The notes below the pieces were generated by a model. It had not been told where the DNA came from, did no database searches, and saw nothing but the letters and a program-made list of their open reading frames with translations. Of a stretch of DNA of 64,000 nt, positions 16,222-25,221 are shown piece after piece. The position numbers and the translations under genes were made by a program. The stretch is from Streptomyces diastaticus subsp. diastaticus. Its GTDB lineage: Bacteria; Actinomycetota; Actinomycetes; Streptomycetales; Streptomycetaceae. The stretch spans positions 591,501 through 655,500 of the forward strand of contig NZ_BLLN01000002.1 of NCBI RefSeq assembly GCF_011170125.1, written 5' to 3'. The stretch's first letter is position 1; the number at the start of each line of letters is the position of its first letter.

Positions 16222-17099
16222 AGTCCGGCCTTCCGGTAGCGGCGCATCAGCAGGCCGTAGCAGCCGGCGATGATGCCGAGGACGACGAGGAGATGGACGG
16301 CCCCGCCCGCCGTGGACGGCCCGGCCCCGCCCGGGTAGGCCGAGGAGGCACCGAGGAAGGCCGTCTGCACGCCGTCGATCAGGGTGATGGGGGAGAACAG
16401 GCCGATCCAGCCGACCGCCTCGGTGGTGCCCTGCTGGAAGGCGATGGCCTGGACGGTGGAGACCGCGCCGTAGGTGATGGTGAAGACCGCGATGACCGCG
16501 GCGATGCCGAAGCCGCGGCGCGGCGTGACCGCCGACACCACCAGCCCGATTCCGGCGAAGAGCAGGGAGAGCAGTGCCACCGAGACCATGCCCTGTCCGA
16601 ATCCCGCCGTCTGGTCGGCGAAGTCGAGTTCGGCGAGAAGTGCGCCTCCGTACAGCACCAGAAGCGGGACGGCGGTGAGCAGGAAGAGGGCGGAGGCCAT
16701 CGCCGCGTACTTGGCGAGGACGTAGTCGACCCGCTCGACGGGGCGGGAGAAGTAGAGCGGGACCGTCTTGAAGCGCAGGTCGCGGGAGACGGACTGGGGT
16801 GCCTGCGAGGCCACGTAGAGGCCGATGACGGCCTGCATGACGATGGCGTAGCGGGTGTAGTCGACCGGGAGGCTCTTGAGGCCGGTGGTGACCGTGACGG
16901 CGACCATGACGGCCGCCGGCAGGCACATCACGGCGAACAGGAGCATGGGCAGCACCTTGGACTTGGCCGAGCGGCCGAGGCCGTAGGCGCCGCGCAGGCT
17001 CTGCGAGTAGAGGGCGCGCCGGGCGTGCGGGCGGCCCAGCCGCGGGCCGTCGTACTTCCGGTAGCCGATGTTGTGGATCTGTGTGCTCTCCACGGTCAT
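16218..17099 (-). CDS. ABC transporter permease
   Basis: A 293-residue permease with about six helices and a cytoplasmic N-terminus containing GYRKYDGPRLGR, as in other Streptomyces ABC-2 permeases. It overlaps the ATPase genes on both sides by four bases. It is similar in plan to the permease at 14577 and probably forms a heteromeric exporter with it or with its own ATPase. Confidence 0.92.
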   Translation of the reverse strand: MTVESTQIHNIGYRKYDGPRLGRPHARRALYSQSLRGAYGLGRSAKSKVLPMLLFAVMCLPAAVMVAVTVTTGLKSLPVDYTRYAIVMQAVIGLYVASQAPQSVSRDLRFKTVPLYFSRPVERVDYVLAKYAAMASALFLLTAVPLLVLYGGALLAELDFADQTAGFGQGMVSVALLSLLFAGIGLVVSAVTPRRGFGIAAVIAVFTITYGAVSTVQAIAFQQGTTEAVGWIGLFSPITLIDGVQTAFLGASSAYPGGAGPSTAGGAVHLLVVLGIIAGCYGLLMRRYRKAGL

Positions 17100-18133
17100 G
17101 ACCGACCGCCTCCCGCCGTGCCTCGGACGGACTCCGCGGCCGGTGGCGCCGAGGCGGCGGCGGGCGGCGGAGGCCCTGATGGGTCGTGTTGCGCGCGCTG
17201 CCCGGCGGCGTCCGTGTGGAAGACGTCGGCGATGTGGCGGCGGCCCTGCTCCATGCGGACCAGGCCGAGACCGAGGTCGACGACGAGGTCCCGGACCAGG
17301 TCGCGGGTCTCCTCGTCGGCCTCATCCAACAGCAGGCTGTGGCCGGCGCCGGGCAGGACACCGCCCGAGCCCGCCGCGACGCCCCGGGCCTGGAGCGCCG
17401 CCAGCAGCGCTGCGGTGCCGTCCGGGTGGGCCTCGGTGTCGGTCACCTCGACCGCCAGCGTGGTGGTGGCCCCGGTGAAGTCGCGGGTGGAGCTGGAGCG
17501 CAGCAGGCTGCCGCCGTCGATGACCACGACGTGGTCGCAGGTGCGCTCCAGCTCCCCGAGAAGGTGGGAGGTGACCAGGACCGAGATGCCGAAGTCGGCG
17601 TGGATCCGCCGGATCAGCTCCAGCATGTCGTCCCGGCCGACCGGGTCGAGGCCGTTGGTCGGCTCGTCCAGGAAGACCAGGTCCGGGTCGTGGACCAGAG
17701 CCTGGGCCAGCTTGACGCGTTGCTTCATGCCGGTGGAGTAGCCGCCCATCGGCCGGTAGCGCTCTTCGTAGAGGCCCACGTGCCGCAGGGTGTCGGCGGT
17801 GCGCTCGCGGGCGGCGGTGGGAGGCAGCCCGGACATGCGCGCCATGTGGACGACGAACTCGGTGGCCGAGACGTCGGGTGGCAGGCAGTCGTGCTCGGGC
17901 ATGTATCCGACACGCTCGCGGATGGCGCCGCCGTGGGTGGAGACGTCGAGGCCCAGCACCTCCGCCCGGCCTTCGGAGGCCGGGGCGAGGCCCAGCAGGA
18001 TTTTGATGAGCGTCGACTTCCCGGCACCGTTGGACCCCACGAGGCCGGTCACTCCGGGCCCGACGTCCATGGTCAGCCGGTCAAGGGCGGTCACCTTGGG
18101 GTACCGCTTGCTCAGGCTTTCGGTCGCGATCAC
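17096..18133 (-). CDS. ABC transporter ATP-binding protein
   Basis: First gene of the four-gene ABC operon. Walker A LVGSNGAGKST, C-loop YSTGMKQRVKLAQ, Walker B LVFLDEPTNGLD and the switch His in TSHLL are present, and the C-terminal extension is Ala/Pro-rich. GAGGGG lies five bases before the GTG at 18133 (starting VIATES); a GTG at 18139 is too close to that site. The operon's ATPase-permease-ATPase-permease order suggests two related half-systems. Confidence 0.92.
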   Translation of the reverse strand: MIATESLSKRYPKVTALDRLTMDVGPGVTGLVGSNGAGKSTLIKILLGLAPASEGRAEVLGLDVSTHGGAIRERVGYMPEHDCLPPDVSATEFVVHMARMSGLPPTAARERTADTLRHVGLYEERYRPMGGYSTGMKQRVKLAQALVHDPDLVFLDEPTNGLDPVGRDDMLELIRRIHADFGISVLVTSHLLGELERTCDHVVVIDGGSLLRSSSTRDFTGATTTLAVEVTDTEAHPDGTAALLAALQARGVAAGSGGVLPGAGHSLLLDEADEETRDLVRDLVVDLGLGLVRMEQGRRHIADVFHTDAAGQRAQHDPSGPPPPAAASAPPAAESVRGTAGGGRS

Positions 18134-18472
18134 AGTCACCCCTCGAACGTAGTGGTGCGCGCCACAGCAGTCGTCAGACCACGGGGTTGTCCTCGCCTCA
18201 GACTCCGGTATTACGAGCCCGTAAGGGAGGCCATACCCGGGTACGGGAGCGTGTGAGGGGCGTCGGACGGAGCGCGGAGCACACGCGTTCGCCGACGGAC
18301 CACTATTGGAAGATCTGTCCACAGGGCCCGTGCACACCTATTGACGGGGCCGCCCGGGGTTGCCAGATTCATGGTGCGCGCGGCGCCGCCAGGACACGGC
18401 AGGGGGAGCGGAGCGGGTCCGACGGGCCCGTCCACACCTCTCGCGGACGACGACAGAGACGGAGTACAGGTC
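18134..18472. promoter_or_regulatory. Divergent intergenic region, ABC operon / EphD-like gene
   Basis: A 339-nt gap between divergent genes that must hold both promoters. One DnaA-like box CTGTCCACA (18315-18323) is present. No clear operator was seen. Confidence 0.5.
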
Positions 18473-20290
18473 ATGGGGGGTCTGAGCGGCGCACGTGAGC
18501 GCCGGGTACCCACGGGCGGAGTGGAACTGCGGGTCGCGGAACTGGGCGACACGAGCAGGCCCACCGTCGTCCTGGTCCACGGCTACCCGGACTCCAAGGA
18601 GGTCTGGTCCGACGTCGCCGCCCGTCTCGCCGACCGCTTCCACGTCGTCCTGTACGACGTCCGTGGCCACGGACGCTCGACCGCGCCGCGCCCCCTGCGC
18701 GGCGGCTTCACGCTGGAGAAGCTCACCGACGACTTCCTCGCCGTCGTGGACGCCGTCAGCCCGGACGCACCGGTCCACCTCGTCGGCCACGACTGGGGTT
18801 CCGTCCAGTCATGGGAGTTCACCACCGTCGACCGCACCCGTGGCCGCATCGCCTCCTTCACCTCCCTCTCCGGCCCGTCCCTGGACCACTTCGGGCACTG
18901 GATCAGGAAGCGCGCGAGCCGCCCCACGCCGCGACGCCTGGCGCAGCTGGTCAACCAGGGCGCCAAGTCCTGGTACGTCTACATGCTCCACACACCCGTC
19001 CTGCCCGAGCTGGCCTGGCGCGGGCCGCTCGGCAAGCGCTGGCCCCGCATCCTGGAGCGGCTGGAGAAGGTCCCCGCGGGCGACTATCCGACGCCTTCCC
19101 TGGGGAGTGACGCCGCCCACGGCGCCTGGCTCTACCGGGACAACGTCCGCAGCCGGCTGCGCCGTCCCCGCGCCGACCCCTACGCGCACGCGCCGGTGCA
19201 GCTGATCACGCCGACCGGTGACGTCTTCCTGTCCCAGCGGCTCTACGACGAGTTGGAGTCGTGGGTCCCGCAGCTCGTCCGCCGTACGATCCCCGCCAAG
19301 CACTGGGTGCCGCGCACCCGCCCCGACCAGCTCGCGGCGTGGATCGGTGAGTTCGTCGACACCCAGGAGGCCCTGCGCCAGAGCGGGCGCGCCACTTCTC
19401 TCGCCCTGGTCGAGGGCGGACGCCCCCGGGGCGGCGCCAGGCGGCGGGCCGCGCTCGCCCGCTACGCCGAGCGGTTCGCCGGGCAGTTGGTGCTGGTCAC
19501 AGGCGCGGCAGGCGGTATCGGGCGGGCCACCGCGCTCGCCTTCGCCGCGGCCGGCGCCCGCGTGATCGCCGCGGACCGGGACGGCGCGGGAGCGGCGGGC
19601 ACGGCGCGCGCGGCCCTCGCGGCGGGAGCTCCCCGCGCCTGGGCGGAGACCGTGGACGTCGCCGACGAACAGGCCATGGAGAAGTTCGCCGCCAAGGTCG
19701 AGGCCGAGTACGGCACGGTGGACGTCCTCGTCAACAACGCCGGGGTCGGCCTCTCCGGCCCGTTCCTCGACACCACACCCGAGGAATGGCGGCGTGTCCT
19801 GGACGTCAATCTCTGGGGCGTCATCCACGGCTGCCGCCTCTTCGGCCGCCACATGGCCGACCGCGGCCAGGGCGGCCACATCGTCAACCTCGCCTCCGCC
19901 GCCGCCTATCTCCCCTCCAGGGCCCTACCCGCCTACAGCACCTCCAAGGCCGCCGTGCTGATGCTGAGCGAGAGCCTGCGGGCCGAACTGGCCCCACGCT
20001 CCATCGGCGTCACGGCGGTGTGCCCGGGCATCGTCAACACCGGCATCACCCGGACCTCCCGGTTCGCCGGAGCGGGCAAGGAGGAGGAGGCCGAACGCCG
20101 GCGCCGCGCCGCCAAGCTCTACGGCATACGCAACTACCCGCCGGAGAAGGTCGCCGACGCGATCCTGCGCGCGGTGCTCGACAACAGCGCCGTCGTCCCG
20201 GTCACCCCGGAGGCCCGCGGCAGCCGCCTCCTCGCCCGCCTCTCCCCGAAGGGGGCCCGGGCCTTCGCGCGGCTCAACCCGCCCGTGTGA
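18473..20290 (+). CDS. Alpha/beta hydrolase - SDR fusion (EphD-like)
   Basis: A 605-residue two-enzyme protein. The N-terminal half (about 1-310) is an epoxide-hydrolase-type alpha/beta hydrolase: oxyanion HGYPDS, nucleophile Asp in VGHDWGSV (about 104) and a C-terminal His in AKHWVPR. The C-terminal half (about 335-600) is a classical short-chain dehydrogenase: TGAAGGIGRA cofactor motif, NNAG, and the YSTSK Tyr/Lys pair. The architecture matches mycobacterial EphD, which acts in mycolate modification; Streptomyces lacks mycolates, so the substrate here must differ. The ATG at 18473 has GGAG eight bases upstream; a longer reading from 18341 is less likely. Confidence 0.9.
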   Translation: MGGLSGARERRVPTGGVELRVAELGDTSRPTVVLVHGYPDSKEVWSDVAARLADRFHVVLYDVRGHGRSTAPRPLRGGFTLEKLTDDFLAVVDAVSPDAPVHLVGHDWGSVQSWEFTTVDRTRGRIASFTSLSGPSLDHFGHWIRKRASRPTPRRLAQLVNQGAKSWYVYMLHTPVLPELAWRGPLGKRWPRILERLEKVPAGDYPTPSLGSDAAHGAWLYRDNVRSRLRRPRADPYAHAPVQLITPTGDVFLSQRLYDELESWVPQLVRRTIPAKHWVPRTRPDQLAAWIGEFVDTQEALRQSGRATSLALVEGGRPRGGARRRAALARYAERFAGQLVLVTGAAGGIGRATALAFAAAGARVIAADRDGAGAAGTARAALAAGAPRAWAETVDVADEQAMEKFAAKVEAEYGTVDVLVNNAGVGLSGPFLDTTPEEWRRVLDVNLWGVIHGCRLFGRHMADRGQGGHIVNLASAAAYLPSRALPAYSTSKAAVLMLSESLRAELAPRSIGVTAVCPGIVNTGITRTSRFAGAGKEEEAERRRRAAKLYGIRNYPPEKVADAILRAVLDNSAVVPVTPEARGSRLLARLSPKGARAFARLNPPV

Positions 20291-20669
20291 GAAGCGGGAA
20301 AGGTCCTGACGCTCCTCCCCGACTCGGCACCAGGCGACAGGGGAGGGGCAGGGCTCCGTGGGAGCTTCGGACACTCCTCGCACAGCATCGTGCTCCTCAA
20401 CCTGACGCCCCCTCACACCGCTTGACGGGCCATCATCTCTGCGCCACCTCGAAGTTGCCCACACCTGGGACCAGTTATCCACAGCTTCTGCCGCTACAGC
20501 TGTGGATAACACCTACTCTCTGTGGATCAAACCTCGATATGCCGTGGAATTACGCACAGTTGCTGCTCCACCCGCTCGTGAAGCGCCCGTGACGCCGTGA
20601 TGCCCCAGCCCGCCACCGCGTCCGCCGAAGTCCGGCAGCACTGTCCGACCCCGTCGGTACGCTCGCGCC
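20291..20669. other. 379-nt gene-free stretch with DnaA-box palindrome
   Basis: Between the EphD-like gene and the next gene. The only recognised structure is the DnaA-box inverted repeat at 20474-20510. Local GC is lower than in the genes. Confidence 0.6.
20474..20529. promoter_or_regulatory. Inverted pair of DnaA boxes plus a third
   Basis: Perfect 13-bp arms GTTATCCACAGCT (20474-20486) and AGCTGTGGATAAC (20498-20510) each contain TTATCCACA, separated by 11 nt. A one-mismatch box TGTGGATCA follows at 20521-20529. The arms are too AT-rich for a typical terminator, so DnaA binding is the more natural reading. Confidence 0.6.
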
Positions 20670-21092
20670 ATGAGCGTCTCCCTCTACTACCGCGCGCGCC
20701 GGATCGTGCCCCTCACGGCCGACGAGACCGCCGCCGTCGAAGGCGTCGTCGCCGGCCGCCTCTCCTCCTTCCCGTACCAGGACGAGGAAAGCCTCCACCT
20801 GTACGCGGTCGGGGGCGGTGAGCCGGAGGAGATCGTGGCCGGGTCCACCAAGATGCCGTTCGATCCGGACCGGGTGCTGCCGGTGCTCACCCACGTGCTG
20901 GACACGGTGACCGAGTTGCGCCGGGCCCTGCCCGGAGCGGAGTGGCACGTACACCTGGACGACCTCGACGTCCCGTGGGACGAGGACGAGGGCTACGCCT
21001 TGCCCGGGATGCGCGGCCCGGACCTCCCACCCGCAGGCGCTCAGGGCGGTCGTCCGGGGATCCAGGGGTGTGCTGTCCCAGGGCGTTGGTGA
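20670..21092 (+). CDS. Conserved hypothetical protein, possibly altered 3' end
   Basis: A 140-residue soluble, acidic protein of no recognised family, starting MSVSLYYRARR and containing DEESLHLY, STKMPFDPDRV and LDDLDVPWDEDEG. The body has normal Streptomyces codon use. The last 25 residues (after MRGPDL) are Gly/Pro/Arg-rich and run into the 44-bp repeats and IS481 relic, so the natural C-terminus may have been replaced during insertion. Confidence 0.7.
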   Translation: MSVSLYYRARRIVPLTADETAAVEGVVAGRLSSFPYQDEESLHLYAVGGGEPEEIVAGSTKMPFDPDRVLPVLTHVLDTVTELRRALPGAEWHVHLDDLDVPWDEDEGYALPGMRGPDLPPAGAQGGRPGIQGCAVPGRW

Positions 21093-21102
21093 CCCGCGTG
21101 CT

Positions 21103-21188
21103 GGGTGCCTGAACAGGTGAGGGCCCTGTGCGTCCGGTGTGGACCCGGGTGCCTGAACAGGTGAGGGCCCTCTGTGTCCGGTGTGGAT
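21103..21188 (+). repeat. 44-bp direct tandem repeat at IS relic edge
   Basis: Two adjacent copies begin at 21103 and 21147, each starting GGGTGCCTGAACAGGTGAGG. They differ at two positions in their first 41 bases. They lie between the hypothetical gene and the transposase relic and may be a duplicated element end. Confidence 0.8.
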
Positions 21189-21189
21189 C

Positions 21190-22045
21190 AACGTCTACCG
21201 CCGACCACCAGGAGGCCCTCGCGTCCCCCCGTGATGCTCCGCTGTACCCGACCGGCAGGCTGCGTCCGGCCCGGTGTGTCGTGGACGACGGCCGGCCGCC
21301 GCGGCGGACTGCGGAACGCTTCCGGGTCAGCCACACCACCGCCTGCCACACCACGCCGTCCGCGGGGTCACCCGCTGCCGGCAGACGGGCGGGCCCGGGA
21401 GGCACGACCGCTCCAGCCGCCCTCACCACAGCCCGCGCCAGACGTCTGCCCCGGTCGCGCGTCAGGTCCTGCGGCCGCGGCGCGAGCACCGGATCGGACC
21501 GGTACGGTCGGCCGCCCGACGCGGCATCGCCGCCTCCACCGCCCACCGCATCCTCGTCGCAACCACCTGCCCGCCCTGTCCTCGCAGGACCGCGCCACCG
21601 GCGAACCCGTGCGCCGCCATGAACGCTCCCGGCCTGGAGAACTGGTCCACACCGGCGCCAAGAAGCCCGGACGCATCCCCGACGGCGGCGGCCGCCGCAA
21701 GGTCCTCGGCAGGACAGCCGACAGTCCGGACGAGGAGTCGCCGCCACGGCGCGGGACACGGGCACCTGCACACCGTCCCGAACGACCACACCCGTCTCGC
21801 CCCCACCGAGGACCTGCCCGACGAGACCGCCGCCACCTGCGCCGGCTTCCTCACGCGGGCCACCGCCCGGTCGCCGCACGCGACATCACGACCGAACGGG
21901 TCTCACCGACAACGCCTGGGCCTACAGCGAGGACACCGGGCGCCGCACCCACCACGACCTGGCCACCAGCCACCGCTGGGCCAGGCACTGGCGACCGCGG
22001 ATCAAGGGCGAGGTCGGACGCTTCCACCGTCTCCCTGCTCGACGC
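21190..22045 (+). pseudogene. Decayed IS481-family transposase
   Basis: IS481 transposase sequence can be followed across all three plus frames. The HTH region reads TGRLRPARCVVDDGRP and AERFRVSHTTA (about 21245-21345); then REHRIGPVRSAARRGIAAST (about 21480-21550) and DRATGEPVRRHERSRPGELV (about 21585-21650). The core is GRIPDGGGR and DETAATCAGFLTRA, and the end DNAWAYS and KGEVGRFHR (about 21908-22030). Several frameshifts separate them. The first catalytic Asp (usually LVHVDVKK) reads LVHTGAKK and the last Glu (usually KVERFHR) reads EVGRFHR, so two of three DDE residues are gone. No intact terminal inverted repeats were found. Confidence 0.85.
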
Positions 22046-22073
22046 TGCCCAACACCGCGGAGGGCTCCCCCGA

Positions 22074-22976
22074 TCAGGAGAGCTGCGCGGCCGCCTCGGC
22101 GGCGATCTTCTCGAAGACGGCCTGGTCGGCGGCGAAGTCCGAGTCGGCGATCGGCCAGTGGACGACGATCTCGGTGAAGCCCAGTTCCTGATGGCGCCCG
22201 GCGAACTCCACGAAGGCGTCGACGGAGTCCAGCAGCCGGGAACCCTCCGGCGTGAACCCGGTGAGCAGGATCTTCTCCAGGCCGGCCACGTCGCGCCCGG
22301 CCTCCTCGCACGCGGTCCCGAGCCGTGCGATCTGGCCCCGCAGCGCCTCGGTGGCCTGCTCCGGGGTTCCCTCCTCATTGCTCCTCGGGTCACCGGTCGT
22401 CACCCACGCCTGCCCGTGCCGGGCCGCCAGCCGCAGGCCGCGCGGACCGGTCGCGGCGACCGCGAAGGGCAGCCGGGGCCGCTGGACACAGCCGGGGATG
22501 TCGCGCGCCTCCTCGGCGGAGTAGAAGGTGCCACGCTGCGAGACGGCGTCCTCCGTCAGCAGCCGGTCGAGCAGCGGCACGAACTCGGCGAAGCGGTCCG
22601 CGCGTTCCCGGGGCGTCCACAGCTCCTGCCCGAGCGCCGTGGCGTCGAAGCCGCTGCCGCCGGCGCCGATACCGAGGGTGATCCGTCCGCCGGAGACGTC
22701 GTCGAGGGAGATCAGCTCCTTGGCGAGGGTCACCGGGTGCCGGAAGTTGGGCGAGGTCACCAGCGTGCCCAGCCGCAGCCGGTCGGTGGCGGTCGCGGCG
22801 GCGGTCAGCGTCGGCAGTGCGCCGAACCACGGACCGTCGCGGAACGACCGCCACGAGAGGTGGTCATAGGTGTACGCGGTGTGGAAGCCCAGCTCCTCGG
22901 CGCGCTGCCACTTGGCGCGGCCGCCTTCGTGCCAGCGGTCGACGGGAAGGATCACGGTGCTCAGTCGCAGGCTCAT
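22074..22976 (-). CDS. LLM-class flavin-dependent oxidoreductase
   Basis: A 300-residue luciferase-like monooxygenase (TIM barrel). The N-terminus MSLRLSTVILPVDRW, TAYTYDHLSWR, LGTLVTSPNFRHPVTLAKE and the phosphate-binding GIGAGGSGFD are typical of F420- or FMN-dependent members. The substrate is unknown. The stop lies about 30 nt from the IS481 relic on the opposite strand, but the C-terminus looks complete. Upstream in-frame sequence (to 23243) overlaps the divergent HAD gene and lacks coding character. Confidence 0.9.
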   Translation of the reverse strand: MSLRLSTVILPVDRWHEGGRAKWQRAEELGFHTAYTYDHLSWRSFRDGPWFGALPTLTAAATATDRLRLGTLVTSPNFRHPVTLAKELISLDDVSGGRITLGIGAGGSGFDATALGQELWTPRERADRFAEFVPLLDRLLTEDAVSQRGTFYSAEEARDIPGCVQRPRLPFAVAATGPRGLRLAARHGQAWVTTGDPRSNEEGTPEQATEALRGQIARLGTACEEAGRDVAGLEKILLTGFTPEGSRLLDSVDAFVEFAGRHQELGFTEIVVHWPIADSDFAADQAVFEKIAAEAAAQLS

Positions 22977-23167
22977 GCGCCCGAGCCTACGCGGGCGGCA
23001 CCAGGGCCTGGCGGGCGTGCGGGGAGGCACCGCCGGGGCGGCGTACACGGGGCGCGGGCCCGGCCTGGTTTCAGCCATCCGGGTGCCCGACCGACGGAAA
23101 GCACTCATCTGTGCGAAGCCCCGCACACGCGTGCTGGCATATGCGCCACAATCGAAGGGTGACCTCA

Positions 23168-24034
23168 GTGACGCCGTTGCCACGGACCCCGGCCGCCCCC
23201 TCCGCCCCGATCCGTCTGATCGCCACGGACCTCGACGGCACACTGCTCCGCGACGACAAGACGATCTCCCCGCGGACCAGTGCCGCCCTCGACGCCGCGG
23301 CGCGGGCGGGGATCCACGTGCTCTTCGTGACCGGACGGCCGGCCCGGTGGATGGAGGTGGTCCGCGACCACGCCCGCGGCGACTCGCTCGCCATCTGCGG
23401 AAACGGCGCCGCCGTCGTCGACCTCGCTACGGACGACGAGGAGGGGCGCCCGCGCTTCGTCCGCGTCCGCCCGCTGCCGGAGGAGACGGCGCTCGCGGTC
23501 GTGGCGGCCCTGCGCGCCCACGCGCCCGGCACCAGCTTCGCGGTGGAGCGCACCAGCGGCCTCTTCCACGAGCTGGGCTACCCGCCGCTGCACCTGGACC
23601 CGGCGCAGGGCGTCGCCCCCGCCGAGAAGCTGCTGGCCGAGCCCACCGGCCCCAGGCCCCAGCCGGTCCTCAAGCTCCTCGCCCACCACGGCGACCTGGC
23701 GCCCGACGCGTTCCTGGCCCAGGCCCGGTCCCTCGTCGGCGACCTGGTGTCGGTGACCAGGTCGAGCCCCACCGCGCTGCTGGAGATCAGTGCGCACGGC
23801 GTATCGAAGGCGAGCACCCTGGCACTGAGCTGCGCGGAGCGCGGCATCCGCCAGGAGGAGGTGGCCGCCTTCGGCGACATGCCGAACGACATCGAGATGC
23901 TGAGCTGGGCCGGTTCCTCCTACGCCATGGGCAACGCCCACCCCGATGTCCTGGCCGCCGCCACCGGCACCACGCGGGAGAACAACGAGGACGGCGTGGC
24001 CCTGGTCATCGAGCGCATCCTCGCGGACGGCTGA
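23168..24034 (+). CDS. Cof-type HAD superfamily phosphatase
   Basis: 288 residues. Motif I ATDLDGTLLRDDK, motif II FVTGRPARW, Lys in SKASTLALS and motif III/IV FGDMPNDIEML mark a class IIB HAD hydrolase of unknown substrate. It is paralogous to 13710-14534: the C-terminal GNAHPDV...NNEDGVALVIERIL aligns with the other's ANAHREL...NAEDGIAVVLERLL. The GTG at 23168 has GAAGGG about eight bases before it; a GTG at 23159 or ATG at 23141 would lengthen it slightly. Confidence 0.92.
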   Translation: MTPLPRTPAAPSAPIRLIATDLDGTLLRDDKTISPRTSAALDAAARAGIHVLFVTGRPARWMEVVRDHARGDSLAICGNGAAVVDLATDDEEGRPRFVRVRPLPEETALAVVAALRAHAPGTSFAVERTSGLFHELGYPPLHLDPAQGVAPAEKLLAEPTGPRPQPVLKLLAHHGDLAPDAFLAQARSLVGDLVSVTRSSPTALLEISAHGVSKASTLALSCAERGIRQEEVAAFGDMPNDIEMLSWAGSSYAMGNAHPDVLAAATGTTRENNEDGVALVIERILADG

Positions 24035-24048
24035 GGTGCCGGAGCCGC

Positions 24049-25095
24049 TCAGAGGGTGACGCCGCGTTCCGCGAACCACGGGCCGGGGTCGACCGCCGAC
24101 CCGTAGTACGGGGTCAGCCGGATCTCGAAGTGCAGGTGGGGCCCGGTCGAGTTCCCGGTGCTGCCGGACTGTCCGATCCAGTCCCCGGCCCGGACCCGGT
24201 CCCCCTGGTCGACGGCGGGCGCCGAGAGGTGCGCGTACTGCGAGTAGTAGCCGCCGTCGTGCCGCACCACGACCTCGATGCCGTACGCGCCGCCGCAGGC
24301 GACCCGGATGACCCGCCCGGCGCCGATCGCGCGGACCGGGGTTCCCGTGTCGACGGCGAAGTCCTGACCGCTGTGCCGGTGGGCCCACCGGGCGCCCTCT
24401 CCACCGAAGCCGGCCGAGAGCGTGTAGGAGCGCACCGGGGTCATCCAGGGCCGTCCCGTGCGAGCCGGACTGCCGGCGGTGCCGAGGCGGACGGCTCCCC
24501 GGCACCTGCCGGCGGTGACCGTGGTCTCGGCCTGCCGCTCCAGCCGCTGCTGTGCGTCGCGTAGCCGGCCTTCGATACGTGTCTTGAGCCTGCCCAGTTC
24601 GTCGGCGCGACGGGCCAGCGTCCGGGAGACCTTGGCGGCGCTCCGCTCGCCCTCGGCCAGCCTCCGCTCGGCCCGCTGGGTACGACCGACCGCGTTGGTG
24701 ACCGCCAGGTCGGCCTGGCTGGCGGCGTGCTGACTGCGCAGGAGGGCGACGGGGTCGTCCGTCAGCAGCAGCCGGGCGGTGTACGGCAGCCCGGAGCCCG
24801 CGCGGTACTGGGCGCTGGCGATCCGCCCCAGGTCGGCCCGGTAGGCGGCGAGGACGCGACGCTCCTCGGCGAGGCGCTTCTCCAGCCGCCGCGCCTCGCG
24901 CCGTTGCGCACGGGAGGCCCGGAGTCCGGCCTCGTACCGCTGCGTCGCGGCGGATGCCTCCTCGTAGAGCCGCGCGACCTCCGCCCCGGGGTCGGGGGGA
25001 GTGTCGCCGCTCGCGTCGTTCGGGGCGAGGTACCCGAGGGCGAGCAGCGCACACAGGACCGGAAGGAACAGGTGGCGGCGGTCTCGGGAGCTCAT
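24049..25095 (-). CDS. Secreted M23-family (LytM) peptidase with coiled coil
   Basis: 348 residues: a signal peptide (1-30), an Ala/Arg/Glu-rich coiled coil (about 35-190, with a break near 95-120), then an M23 domain (about 215-348). Zn-site features HSGQDF and HLHFEIR are present, with the second catalytic His in QYAHLS. The architecture (coiled coil plus LytM) is that of NlpD/EnvC-like cell-wall hydrolases or hydrolase activators. It should act on peptidoglycan outside the membrane. It is convergent with the HAD gene (14-nt gap). Confidence 0.92.
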   Translation of the reverse strand: MSSRDRRHLFLPVLCALLALGYLAPNDASGDTPPDPGAEVARLYEEASAATQRYEAGLRASRAQRREARRLEKRLAEERRVLAAYRADLGRIASAQYRAGSGLPYTARLLLTDDPVALLRSQHAASQADLAVTNAVGRTQRAERRLAEGERSAAKVSRTLARRADELGRLKTRIEGRLRDAQQRLERQAETTVTAGRCRGAVRLGTAGSPARTGRPWMTPVRSYTLSAGFGGEGARWAHRHSGQDFAVDTGTPVRAIGAGRVIRVACGGAYGIEVVVRHDGGYYSQYAHLSAPAVDQGDRVRAGDWIGQSGSTGNSTGPHLHFEIRLTPYYGSAVDPGPWFAERGVTL

Positions 25096-25221
25096 GCCCG
25101 GATCGTTGCCCGCGCCGCCCGGCGCGCTCTCGCCGGACTCGTACGGGCGAGGGACGGCGTGCCCCGTACGGAGCAGGTGCGTACCGCTGAACAGGGTGGT
25201 GGCCGGCAGGCACGGCCTCCG

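Noticed and set aside
18341..18472. N-terminal extension of the EphD-like protein
   Set aside because: It lacks similarity to hydrolases and a ribosome site; GGAG before 18473 fits better.
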